Shown here: piece by piece, positions 57,075 through 64,000 of the stretch
Layout of the letters: each line of letters starts with the position of its first letter
Numbering within the stretch: the stretch's first letter is position 1
Assembly (NCBI RefSeq): GCF_005222485.1
Contig: NZ_CP029078.1
Location: 868,001 to 932,000 of the forward strand
Length of the DNA: 64,000 bases
Direction of reading: 5' to 3'
Origin: Streptomyces griseoviridis
GTDB lineage: Bacteria > Actinomycetota > Actinomycetes > Streptomycetales > Streptomycetaceae
Notes under the pieces: model-generated
The model's database searches: none
Told to the model about the DNA's origin: nothing
Seen by the model: only the letters and a program-made list of their open reading frames with translations
Position numbers and translations under genes: made by a program

Positions 57075-58259
57075 ATGCACACCCCCTCGCACGACTGGAT
57101 CACCACCCCGCTCACCGCCGCACTCCTGCGCGGCGCCCTCGATGTCGAGCGCACCGCGCACGGTCTGCTGCCGCACCGGCTGCCCGCCCGTGCCCGCGCC
57201 CAGTTCCACGATCCGCAGCTGGCCATGGCCGAGTCGCAGCCCTCCGGGGTCAGGCTGGCCTTCCGCACCCGGGCCACCGCGATCGAGCTGGACACCCTGC
57301 CCACCAAGCGCGTCTACGCGGGCGTGCCGCCCCGGCCCGACGGCGTGTACGACCTCGTCGTCGACGGCCGTCCCGCCGGTTCGGGGAGCGTCGCGGGCGG
57401 GAACACGCTCACGATCGACATGACGGTGGGCGGGGCGGAGCTGACGCCCGGCCCGGTCGGGACCCTGCGCTTCGCGGGGCTGCCCGACGCCGAGAAGGAC
57501 GTCGAGATCTGGCTGCCGCACGACGAGACCACCGAACTGGTCGCGCTGCGCACCGACGCGCCCGTCGAACCCGCGCCGGACCCCGGCCGTCCCGTCTGGC
57601 TGCACCACGGCAGCTCGATCAGCCACGGCTCGTTCGCCGCGACCCCGACGACGACCTGGCCCGCGCTCGCCGCCTCGCGCGGCGGTGTGGAGCTGATCAA
57701 CCTGGGCTTCGGCGGCAGCGCGCTGCTCGACCCGTTCACCGCGCGCGCCCTGCGGGACACGCCCGCCGACCTGATCAGCGTCAAGATCGGCATCAATCTC
57801 GTCAACGCCGACGTGATGCGGCTGCGCGCGTTCACGCCCGCCGTGCACGGGTTCCTCGACACGATCAGGGAGGGACACCCGACAGCGCCCCTGCTGGTCG
57901 TGTCGCCGCTGCTGTGCCCGATCCACGAGGACACCCCGGGGCCGAGCGCGCCCGACTTCAGCCGGATCGCCGAGGGTGAGCTGCGGTTCAAGGCGACGGG
58001 CGACCCCGCCGAGCGGGCGGCGGGGAAGCTGACGCTCACCGTGATCCGGGACGAGCTGGCGCGGATCGTGGAGCAGCGACGGGCCGACGACCCGCATCTG
58101 CACCACCTCGACGGGCTCGCCCTCTACGGCGAGCAGGACGCCGCCGAACTGCCGCTCCCCGACGGCCTGCACCCCGACGCCGCCACCCACCGCCGGATCG
58201 GCGAGCGGTTCGCCGCGCTGGCCTTCGGCGAGGCCGGGGCCTTCGCACAGCGGAACTGA
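57075..58259 (+). CDS. SGNH/GDSL hydrolase with N-terminal beta domain
   Basis: 394-residue esterase-like enzyme. The N-terminal 170 residues form a beta-sandwich (AIELDTLPTKRVYAGVPPRPDGVYDLVVDGR); the SGNH domain begins VWLHHGSSISHGSF (about 175-188) with block I GSSIS in place of GDSL, GFGGSALLDP (Gly block II), KIGINLVNAD (block III, N for the oxyanion) and LPDGLHPDAATHRRIGE (block V Asp and His). All four catalytic positions are present. No signal peptide, so cytoplasmic. It could deacylate sugars or lipids. ATG 57075 after GGTGGAG, 17 bases after the TetR gene. Confidence 0.87.
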   Translation: MHTPSHDWITTPLTAALLRGALDVERTAHGLLPHRLPARARAQFHDPQLAMAESQPSGVRLAFRTRATAIELDTLPTKRVYAGVPPRPDGVYDLVVDGRPAGSGSVAGGNTLTIDMTVGGAELTPGPVGTLRFAGLPDAEKDVEIWLPHDETTELVALRTDAPVEPAPDPGRPVWLHHGSSISHGSFAATPTTTWPALAASRGGVELINLGFGGSALLDPFTARALRDTPADLISVKIGINLVNADVMRLRAFTPAVHGFLDTIREGHPTAPLLVVSPLLCPIHEDTPGPSAPDFSRIAEGELRFKATGDPAERAAGKLTLTVIRDELARIVEQRRADDPHLHHLDGLALYGEQDAAELPLPDGLHPDAATHRRIGERFAALAFGEAGAFAQRN

Positions 58260-58323
58260 GGGCACGCCAGAGCCGCAGGGCAGGGCCGGAGCCGAGAGGC
58301 TCGGCGCCCCGTTCCTGAACATC

Positions 58324-58360
58324 ACGAGGCCGCCACCCCACACGCGGGTGGCGGCCTCGT
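58324..58360 (+). terminator. Hairpin terminator after SGNH hydrolase
   Basis: ACGAGGCCGCCACCC (58324-58338) pairs exactly with GGGTGGCGGCCTCGT (58346-58360), loop seven bases; 65 bases beyond the stop. Confidence 0.85.
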
Positions 58361-58513
58361 CACGTCCAGGGCCCCCTGGGGTCCGGACACGGCGGGCGAG
58401 GTGACGGACACGACAGCGGGCGACGTCACGAACACGACAGCGGTCGAGGTCACGGGCGCGCGCCCGGCGACGCCACGGACGAGATCTCCCCGCCGAAATC
58501 TCCCTGACCTGTC

Positions 58514-58543
58514 TTGACATACCGAGGAAGCGATTCGTAGCTT
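58514..58543 (+). promoter_or_regulatory. Promoter for the leader ORF and glucarate dehydratase
   Basis: TTGACA (58514-58519) and TAGCTT (58538-58543) with an 18-base spacer. The only consensus -35 element in this gap. The A/T-rich sequence after it (GATCATTCAGCTTGATGAAAATAG) may contain an operator. Confidence 0.5.
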
Positions 58544-58595
58544 GGGTGATCATTCAGCTTGATGAAAATAGTTCACGGACATGAACGGAGGAGTC

Positions 58596-58688
58596 ATGGG
58601 CATCAGCCTCGACCTGTACTCGTCGGCGGCGTCCGGGCCCCGCCGCTCGACCCCGCGCCCGGCCGTGTGGCCCGGCCGGCGCAACTGA
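58596..58688 (+). CDS. 30-residue leader ORF upstream of glucarate dehydratase
   Basis: ATG 58596 has an almost ideal Shine-Dalgarno (CGGAGGAGTC) and encodes MGISLDLYSSAASGPRRSTP followed by a basic, proline-rich end (RPAVWPGRRN) and TGA. No known family. It lies 28 bases before the dehydratase start and after the only good promoter. It may be a small protein, a leader peptide affecting downstream translation, or chance; no codon-bias test was possible at this length. An in-frame ATG at 58581 is an alternative start. Confidence 0.45.
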   Translation: MGISLDLYSSAASGPRRSTPRPAVWPGRRN

Positions 58689-58716
58689 TCGACCACGGCA
58701 TGGAGGCTGTCCGCGC

Positions 58717-59973
58717 ATGAGCACCACCGGTACGAAGATCCGGGAACTGATCGTCACCCCGATCGCGTTCCGCGACCCGCCGTTGCTCAACTCCAACGGC
58801 GTCCACGAGCCGCTCGCGCTGCGCTGCGTCCTCCAACTCAGGCTGGAGGACGGCACGGTGGGCCTCGGCGAGTCCCCCGGCGGCGCGGTCCGCCTGGAGC
58901 GCCTCGACGCGGCAGCGAAGGCCGTCGTCGGCCTGGACGTCTTCGACACGACGGCGGTGACGGCGGCCGTCGACGCGGTGCTGCTGCCGACCGTGCCCAG
59001 CTCCCACGAGCGGGGCTGGACGACGTCGGCCGTGGAGGTCGCCTGCCTCGACGCGCAGGGCAAGCTGCTCGGGCGGCCGGTCAGCGACCTGCTCGGCGGG
59101 CGGGTCAGGGACAGCGTGCCGTTCGCCGGGTACCTCTTCTACAAGTGGGGCGAACACCCGGCCCTTGACGGGCGCGAGGCGGTCGGCGACGACTGGGGCG
59201 AGGCGCTGGACCCGGCCGGGATCGTCGCGCAGGCGCGGCTGATGCGGGAGCGCTACGGCTTCCGCTCCTTCAAGCTGAAGGGCGGTGTCTTCCCGCCAGA
59301 CGAGGAGATCGCCGCGATCCGGGCGCTGTCCGAGGCGTTCCCCGGGCAGCCGCTGCGCCTGGACCCCAACACCGCGTGGACGGTGGAGACGTCCCGGTAC
59401 GTCGCCCGTGAACTGGACGGCTTCCTCGAGTACTTGGAGGACCCGACGGCGACGATCGCGGGGATGGCCGAGGTGGCGAAGGACTCGCCGCTGCCGCTGG
59501 CCACCAACATGTGCGTGATCGCCTGGGAGCACCTGCGGCCGGCCGTCGAGCAGAACGCGGTGCAGGTGCTGCTGACCGACCACCACTACTGGGGCGGCCT
59601 GCGCCGCACCCGTGAACTGGCAGCCGTCTGCGAGGCGTTCGGGATCGCGCTGTCGATGCACTCCAACTCACACCTGGGTATCAGCCTCGCCGCGATGACC
59701 CATGTCGCGGCGGCCATCCCGCACTTGGACCACTCCTGCGACACCCACTACCCGTGGAACCTGGCCGACGACATCGTCCGGCCCGGCGTCTTCGAACTGC
59801 GCGACGGGGAGGTGAAGGTGCCGACCGGGCCGGGGCTCGGTGTCGAACTCGACCACGAGGCCCTCGATCGGCTGCACCGGGTCTACCTGGAGTCGGGGAT
59901 GCGGGGCCGCGACGACACCGGCTACATGCGCCGCGTCGAGCCCGATTACGAGCTGAGGCTGCCCCGTTGGTGA
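58717..59973 (+). CDS. Glucarate-dehydratase-like enolase superfamily enzyme
   Basis: 418-residue magnesium-dependent dehydratase of the mandelate racemase/glucarate dehydratase subgroup, converting a sugar diacid such as D-glucarate to 5-keto-4-deoxyglucarate. NGVHEPLALRCVL opens; GFRSFKLKGG holds Lys186 and the catalytic Lys188; metal ligands lie in RLDPNTAW (Asp216) and EYLEDPT (Glu238, Asp242), then LATN; Asp288 in LLTDHHYWGG and His315 in SMHSNSHLGISL form the His-Asp dyad. Start ATG 58717 with GGAGGCTG. Product flux would enter pectin/hexuronate catabolism, fitting the pectate lyases. It converges with the LysR gene. Confidence 0.9.
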   Translation: MSTTGTKIRELIVTPIAFRDPPLLNSNGVHEPLALRCVLQLRLEDGTVGLGESPGGAVRLERLDAAAKAVVGLDVFDTTAVTAAVDAVLLPTVPSSHERGWTTSAVEVACLDAQGKLLGRPVSDLLGGRVRDSVPFAGYLFYKWGEHPALDGREAVGDDWGEALDPAGIVAQARLMRERYGFRSFKLKGGVFPPDEEIAAIRALSEAFPGQPLRLDPNTAWTVETSRYVARELDGFLEYLEDPTATIAGMAEVAKDSPLPLATNMCVIAWEHLRPAVEQNAVQVLLTDHHYWGGLRRTRELAAVCEAFGIALSMHSNSHLGISLAAMTHVAAAIPHLDHSCDTHYPWNLADDIVRPGVFELRDGEVKVPTGPGLGVELDHEALDRLHRVYLESGMRGRDDTGYMRRVEPDYELRLPRW

Positions 59974-60001
59974 CGGGCGGGCCCGCCGGGTCCCGCCGGG
60001 C

Positions 60002-60856
60002 TCAGGCGTCCCGGTACAGCTCGCCGAGGAGCGCGACGACGGCCCCGGTGGCGGGGTGCGGGTCGTCCCGCCACCAGGCGACCCTGACCGCGATGGGTTC
60101 GGCGTCGCGCACCGGACGGTAGACGACGCCGGGGCGCGGGTACTGATGGGCGGTCGACTCCGCCGTGAGTCCGACGGCCCGGCCACCGGCGATCACCGTC
60201 AGCCAGTCGTCGACGTCGTGGGTCTCCTCGGTGTCCGGGCGGGCGTCGGGCGGCCACAGGTCGGCGGTGGTGGTGCCGGTGCGGCGGTCGATCAGCAGGA
60301 CCCGGTCGGCCAGTTCGGCGAGCCGCACCGAGCGGCGGCGGGCCAGCGGATCGTCCGCGCCCAGCGCGCACAGCCGCCGCTCCCGCCCCACGACGACCTG
60401 TTCGAACCGCCGCTCGTCCAGTGCCCGCCGGACAACGGCGAGGTCGCAGGTGCCCTCGGCGAGCCCGGCCGTCGTGGAGTTGACGCGGACCAGGTGCAGA
60501 TCGGTCTCCGGGTGCTCCCGCGCCCAGCGGCGCTGGAAGGCGGAGGTGTGGCGGCCGACCGCCGACCACGCGTAGCCGATCCGCAGACCGGCGTGGCCCG
60601 AGGTGGCCGTCCGCACCAGTCCCTCGACCTCGCCGAGCACCCGGCGGGCCTGCGCCAGCACCCGCAGTCCGGTCGGGGTCGGCGCGACCTCGCGCGAGGT
60701 GCGGCGCAGCAGCCGGACGCCCAGGGTGCGTTCGAGGGAGGCCAGGGTGCGGGAGACGGCGGCCTGGGAGACGCCGAGGGCGATGGCCGCGTCGGTGAAT
60801 CCGCCCTCGTCGACGATGGCCACGAGACAGCGCAGCTGCCGGAGTTCCACATCCAT
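60002..60856 (-). CDS. LysR family transcriptional regulator
   Basis: 284 residues from ATG 60856. MDVELRQLRCLVAIVDEGGFTDAAIALGVSQAAVSRTLASLERTLGVRLLRRTSR (1-55) is the LysR winged helix; the effector domain (GLRIGYAWSAVGRHTSAFQRRWAREHPETDLHLVRV...) follows. The longer upstream ATG would add 44 arginine-rich residues and is rejected. It diverges from the EamA transporter gene and likely controls it; a convergent neighbour is the glucarate-dehydratase-like gene, stops 28 bases apart. The coinducer is unknown. Confidence 0.92.
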   Translation of the reverse strand: MDVELRQLRCLVAIVDEGGFTDAAIALGVSQAAVSRTLASLERTLGVRLLRRTSREVAPTPTGLRVLAQARRVLGEVEGLVRTATSGHAGLRIGYAWSAVGRHTSAFQRRWAREHPETDLHLVRVNSTTAGLAEGTCDLAVVRRALDERRFEQVVVGRERRLCALGADDPLARRRSVRLAELADRVLLIDRRTGTTTADLWPPDARPDTEETHDVDDWLTVIAGGRAVGLTAESTAHQYPRPGVVYRPVRDAEPIAVRVAWWRDDPHPATGAVVALLGELYRDA

Positions 60857-60924
60857 GACTCCAGCGTATAGACCGTGGCAGCGCCGTATTTTGCGCGTGG
60901 AACCGGGCGGCGCACGATCGGTCC

Positions 60925-61824
60925 ATGTGCCGTGTGCCCGCACCCTCGACCACCGATCCCGTCGCCCTGCCGGCCCCCGCCGCGCCACCCGGCCGGCGTC
61001 GGCTGTTCGGCGTGGCCACCATGGTGGGCAGCGGTCTGTCCAACCAGACCGGTGCCGCGATCGGCTCGCTCGCCTTCCCCGTCATCGGCCCTGTCGGGGT
61101 CGTCGCGGTCCGCCAGTACGTGGCCGCGGTGGTTTTGCTGGCCGTCGGCCGGCCCCGGCTGCGCTCCTTCACCTGGCGGCAGTGGTGGCCGGTGCTCGCC
61201 CTGGCGGTGGTCTTCGGCGCGATGAACCTGTCCCTGTACACGGCGGTCGACCGGATCGGCCTGGGGCTCGCGGTCACCCTGGAGTTCCTCGGCCCGCTGA
61301 CCATCGCGCTGGCCGCCGTCCGCAGGCGGGTGGACGCCTGCTGCGCGGTGATCGCGGCGGCCGGGGTGGTCACGCTGATGCGCCCGCGGCCCTCCACGGA
61401 CTACGCGGGCCTGGGGTGCGGGCTGGTCGCGGCCGGGTGCTGGGCGGCGTACATCCTGCTCAACCGGACGGTCGGCAGCCGGATACCCGGCACGCAGGGG
61501 TCAGGGGCGGCGGCGGCCGTCTCGGCGCTGATGTTCCTGCCGGTCGGGGCCGTGGTGGTGGTCACCCGGCCGCCGACGCCGGCCGCGGTCGGATGCGCGG
61601 TGGTGGCGGGGGTGCTCTCGTCGGCGGTGCCGTACCTCGCCGATCTGATCACCCTGCGCCATGTGCCGGCCCAGGCGTTCGGCCTCTTCATGAGCGTCAA
61701 CCCGGTCCTGGCGGCGCTCGTGGGGTGGGTCGGGCTCGGGCAGCGGCTCGGCTGGACGGAGTGCGCGAGCGTCGCCGCGATCGTCGTGGCGAACACCCTG
61801 AGCATGGCCACCCGCCGGAGCTGA
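60925..61824 (+). CDS. EamA (RhtA-like) family transporter
   Basis: 299-residue ten-helix permease of the drug/metabolite transporter superfamily. Two EamA repeats are visible: GVATMVGSGLSNQTGAAIGSLAFP... and AGLGCGLVAAGCWAAYILLNRTVGSRI... with MNLSLYTAVDRIGLGLAVTLEFLGPL, a typical RhtA-like signature for amino-acid or threonine/homoserine export. The first 30 residues are not helical. ATG 60925 lacks a ribosome-binding site, so it may be leaderless or start later. Regulated by the divergent LysR protein in the usual exporter-LysR layout. Confidence 0.87.
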   Translation: MCRVPAPSTTDPVALPAPAAPPGRRRLFGVATMVGSGLSNQTGAAIGSLAFPVIGPVGVVAVRQYVAAVVLLAVGRPRLRSFTWRQWWPVLALAVVFGAMNLSLYTAVDRIGLGLAVTLEFLGPLTIALAAVRRRVDACCAVIAAAGVVTLMRPRPSTDYAGLGCGLVAAGCWAAYILLNRTVGSRIPGTQGSGAAAAVSALMFLPVGAVVVVTRPPTPAAVGCAVVAGVLSSAVPYLADLITLRHVPAQAFGLFMSVNPVLAALVGWVGLGQRLGWTECASVAAIVVANTLSMATRRS

Positions 61825-61907
61825 CACCGCGCGGACCGGCGGCGCCCTCCGGCCTCACGGCCCCAATGGCTGCTCCGTGAGGGCGAGTTGAAGCCAGGCC
61901 GCCGGAA

Positions 61908-61944
61908 CCGGTGTCCGCGCCGGTGGAGCCGACGCGGACACCGG
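61908..61944. terminator. Hairpin between EamA and LAETG genes
   Basis: CCGGTGTCCGCG (61908-61919) pairs exactly with CGCGGACACCGG (61933-61944). Nine bases from the LAETG stop; also downstream of EamA, so bidirectional. Confidence 0.8.
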
Positions 61945-61952
61945 CCGGTGGG

Positions 61953-62891
61953 TCAGGAGCGGCGGGCGCGGGAGCGGGACGCCAGGTAGACGGCGCCGCC
62001 ACCGAGGCCGAGGGCCACGACGGCGCCACCGGCGATCAGACCGGTGGACGAGTTCGCGCCGGTCTCGGCGAGGGGCGTGGCGCTGTCACTGGGCGAGGGC
62101 GCCGGGGAGGCCGGCGGCTTCGACGCCAGCGGCGGCACGTCCGAGGTGGTGGGCGGGGTGGAGGCGGAGGCGGGCGGCTTGCTCGCCTCGGCCGGGGGCG
62201 TGCTCTCCTTCGGCGGCGCGCTCTCCTCGGGGGTGCCCGGGGTGGCGGGCGTCCCGGGGGTCGACTCGCTCGGCGTCGGGGTGGGCGACTCCGGCTTGCC
62301 CGGCTCGCACGCCTTGTCGCCGCCGTTCCAGGCGGCGATGAGGTGGTACGGGGTCATGACGCCGGTGGGCTGGTCGGGCAGCGGGCCGTGGCCCTCCCCG
62401 GTCTTGCCGTCGTAGGTGACGTCGTCGCCGTAGAGGTCGATCTGGCCGTAGCAGTCGGGGGACTTGACCGTCAGCTTCTGCCAACTCCGCCCGTCGTCGC
62501 CGGATGTGGCGACGTCCTTGGCGTCCAGGTAGACGGTGCTCTTGTCGACGAGGGCCTGCTTGCCGGACGAGAACCAGTCAGGGCCCTCGGTGGTGTACTC
62601 GGCGAGGGAGACGGGGTAGGTGCAGCCCTCGCCGACCTTCTGGTCGGGGGCGAGGCGGACCTCGACGGTGCCGGGCGTGCTCTCCCACTGGTGGAAGCCG
62701 CCCTGCGAGGTCCAATCGGGGCCGACGGGCTTACCGTCGGCGTCGACCATGCGGTACTGGACGGTGGCGGACCGGCAGCCGCCGTCGGGCGTGGCGCTCG
62801 CCGTGCCCGCCACGAGGACGGGCAGGGCGCCGGCCGCGAACGCGGTCGCGGCGAGGGCGTACAGGGTGCGGGAACGTTGCCTACGAGACAA
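61953..62891 (-). CDS. LAETG-anchored cell-wall protein (sortase E substrate)
   Basis: 312-residue surface protein: signal peptide about 1-33 (RSRTLYALAATAFAAGALPVLVAG, cleavage near ASA-TPDGG); a beta-rich domain (35-190) with three cysteines (CRSATVQYRMVDADG, GEGCTYPVSLAEY, SPDCYGQIDL) and a later Cys; a Pro/Ser/Thr-rich wall-spanning stretch (196-270); then LAETG at 274-278, a helix (287-303) and RSRARRS. LAxTG is the class-E sortase signal of Streptomyces. ATG 62891. The function of the beta domain is unknown; aerial-hyphae surface proteins are the main class-E substrates. A hairpin follows the stop. Confidence 0.88.
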   Translation of the reverse strand: MSRRQRSRTLYALAATAFAAGALPVLVAGTASATPDGGCRSATVQYRMVDADGKPVGPDWTSQGGFHQWESTPGTVEVRLAPDQKVGEGCTYPVSLAEYTTEGPDWFSSGKQALVDKSTVYLDAKDVATSGDDGRSWQKLTVKSPDCYGQIDLYGDDVTYDGKTGEGHGPLPDQPTGVMTPYHLIAAWNGGDKACEPGKPESPTPTPSESTPGTPATPGTPEESAPPKESTPPAEASKPPASASTPPTTSDVPPLASKPPASPAPSPSDSATPLAETGANSSTGLIAGGAVVALGLGGGAVYLASRSRARRS

Positions 62892-63127
62892 ATCGGGCCT
62901 CTGTGCAATCGGAAGGTGTGGGAGGTGGCAGAGGGCACGGAACCGGGGCGTGCGGAGACGACCGCGGGCACACGGAACCGAGCCACTCGCGTCGCTTCGG
63001 TCACTTCGAACGCGGTGGCGAAGCGGACTGAATTCTTGTCACCTTCCACAACTCCCGTCAATTCTGCACCAGTTCAGCACAGAGAAAGGACGTGTGCGGT
63101 CACCGGGGCGACGGAAGAGGGGATTTG

Positions 63128-63727
63128 TCAGTCCACGTCGGGACGTTGCTCAGGGCGCAGCGAGGGCACGTCGAGGTCGGCCGGAAGCAGCCGGTAGACC
63201 TGGAGCCGCAGGTCGTAGTACTTGTCCGTCTCCCCCACCCACTCCATCCCGACCCGGCGCGCGGTCGCGGCGCCGCGCTCGTTGCGGGGCCGTACGACGG
63301 CGAAGATCTCGTCCGCGCCCGCGGCGAAGGCGTAGTGGGCCACCGCGTGCCCGGCCTCCGCCGCGAGTCCGCTCCCCCAGGCCGCCGGGGCGAGCTGCCA
63401 GCCGATCTCCAGGTCGCGGCGGTCCGGGGGCAGCGCGAGCAGCGCGATCCCGCCGATCACGGCTGTGTCGCCGCGCCGCTCGATCGCCCACCGTCCCTGC
63501 GGGGCGTCCAGGGTCTCGTCGAGCGCGATCCACCGTTCGAGCAGTTCCCGCATGGCCGCCGCGTCCGGCACCCGCTCCAGCGCCGGGGCCAGCCACCGCG
63601 CGACGTCCGGGACCCCGTAGATCCCGAGGGCCGCCTCCGCGTCGCCCGCCGTCCACGGGCGGAGCACCAGCCGGGGCGTGGTGATCCGTCTTCCCTCGAT
63701 GACGACCCGGTGCTCACGTTCGGCCAT
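63128..63727 (-). CDS. GNAT family (RimJ-like) N-acetyltransferase
   Basis: 199-residue acetyltransferase of the RimJ/RimL type. RRITTPRLVLRPWTAGDAEAALGIYGVPDVARW opens with the L-x-L-R-x-W motif; LEIGWQLAPAAWGSGLAAEAGHAVAHYAF (about 116-144) is the cofactor-binding region with W-G-x-G-L-A; VRPRNERGAATARRVGMEWVGE follows. The pantetheine loop G-S-G-L-A lacks the usual final G-x-A/G but is accepted in this clade. Substrate could be a ribosomal protein or small amine. Single gene; its upstream region runs to the window end. Confidence 0.85.
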   Translation of the reverse strand: MAEREHRVVIEGRRITTPRLVLRPWTAGDAEAALGIYGVPDVARWLAPALERVPDAAAMRELLERWIALDETLDAPQGRWAIERRGDTAVIGGIALLALPPDRRDLEIGWQLAPAAWGSGLAAEAGHAVAHYAFAAGADEIFAVVRPRNERGAATARRVGMEWVGETDKYYDLRLQVYRLLPADLDVPSLRPEQRPDVD

Positions 63728-63823
63728 ACCGGCACGCTACCAACGGCTCCCCCATCCGGCGCGGCGGAGGCCGGGCCGCGGCAGCGCCCGACATTGACGC
63801 ACCCGGCACTCTTCCCTACTTTC

Positions 63824-63837
63824 TGAGAGCGCTCTCA
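63824..63837 (+). promoter_or_regulatory. LacI-type palindrome TGAGAGCGCTCTCA
   Basis: Perfect 14-base palindrome with the AGCGCT core of LacI-family sites, differing from the CebR box at two mirrored positions. No gene starts downstream within the window, so its target, probably a sugar gene on the plus strand, lies beyond 64000. Confidence 0.65.
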
Positions 63838-63867
63838 TATTCGCCGGCCCGCCAGGGCCCCCTCTCC

Positions 63868-63965
63868 CCCGCTCCCCCCATCCGCGTCACCCCCACCGCA
63901 CGCCCTGCTCCCCCACTCCCGTCACCCCCCACCGCGCGCCCCGCTCCCCCACCCACGCACCGGTG
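63868..63965. repeat. Two to three imperfect ~36-bp C-rich repeats
   Basis: CCGCTCCCCCC...CGTCACCCCCACCGCACGCC is followed by CTGCTCCCCCAC...CGTCACCCCCCACCGCGCGCC and a shorter third copy CCGCTCCCCCACC. No gene seen from 63728 to the window end. Confidence 0.5.
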
Positions 63966-64000
63966 TGCCCCGCCCGCCCGGGCGGCGACGCGCCGTCCGG

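Noticed and set aside
1..64000. Secondary-metabolite cluster or mobile element
   Set aside because: No PKS, NRPS, terpene-synthase, transposase or integrase signature was seen; the gene content is ordinary core and accessory metabolism.

Overview
The window is chromosomal DNA of a high-G+C actinomycete, almost certainly a Streptomyces. The evidence is very high G+C with GTG/TTG starts, strong third-position GC bias, many gene families typical of the genus (DUF6421, DUF4395, DUF5134, DUF5997, LVIVD/DUF305, an AidB-like acyl-CoA dehydrogenase), a CebR-type operator, a c-di-AMP (ydaO-type) leader RNA and an LAETG sortase substrate. I see no rRNA, tRNA, insertion sequence, prophage or CRISPR array. 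About 64 genes are called; most stand alone or in units of two to four, as in a Streptomyces core or core-proximal region.

Left part (1-14 kb): a geranylgeranyl-reductase-family flavoprotein (cut by the window edge) diverges from an M20 dipeptidase. An 830-bp non-coding stretch follows, filled with a GC-palindrome tandem array. Then come a P-loop kinase/NUDIX fusion, a small secreted protein, a ROK sugar kinase diverging from a LacI regulator with a perfect operator between them, a DUF6986 aldolase-like enzyme, the electron-transfer flavoprotein pair etfB-etfA, a flavin reductase, a membrane thioredoxin facing a DUF4395 protein, and a PlsC acyltransferase.

Middle-left (14-29 kb): a four-gene unit on the minus strand (DUF6421, SDR, threonine-aldolase-like PLP enzyme, transglutaminase-like protein) ends in a hairpin and is the best candidate here for an uncharacterised pathway. 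It is followed by a glycerophosphodiesterase, GNAT, VOC protein, a FUSC-MarR efflux operon, a membrane cluster (DUF5134, M56 protease, PAP2, DUF2630), a TetR regulator, and the divergent LVIVD-repeat / DUF305 pair.

Middle-right (29-49 kb): a nucleobase permease, an ArsR regulator facing an Old Yellow Enzyme across an inverted-repeat promoter, and a plant-cell-wall block: a CBM2 esterase preceded by a perfect CebR box, and tandem PL1 and PL3 pectate lyases whose promoter spacer holds a LacI-type palindrome. Next come PaaX facing an AidB-like enzyme, a large HEAT protein, uracil-DNA glycosylase overlapping an N-acetylglucosamine-kinase-like ATPase, a CbiX-like protein lacking its usual motif, a lactonase, and a second FUSC transporter facing an Lrp regulator across three direct repeats.

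Right part (49-64 kb): a HAD phosphatase, a GH127 arabinofuranosidase with an inserted LamG domain, two further short-period repeat arrays, an orphan LysR effector-domain protein with a basic tail beside DUF5997, a c-di-AMP riboswitch leading into an NlpC/P60 protein that has lost its catalytic cysteine, a TetR-SGNH pair, a small leader ORF before a glucarate-dehydratase-like enzyme, a LysR/EamA divergent pair, an LAETG cell-wall protein and a GNAT enzyme. The carbohydrate genes (CE1-CBM2, PL1, PL3, GH127, glucarate dehydratase, ROK kinase, LacI-type palindromes) fit a soil saprophyte feeding on plant polymers. All functions are inferred from sequence reading alone; no database search was run.
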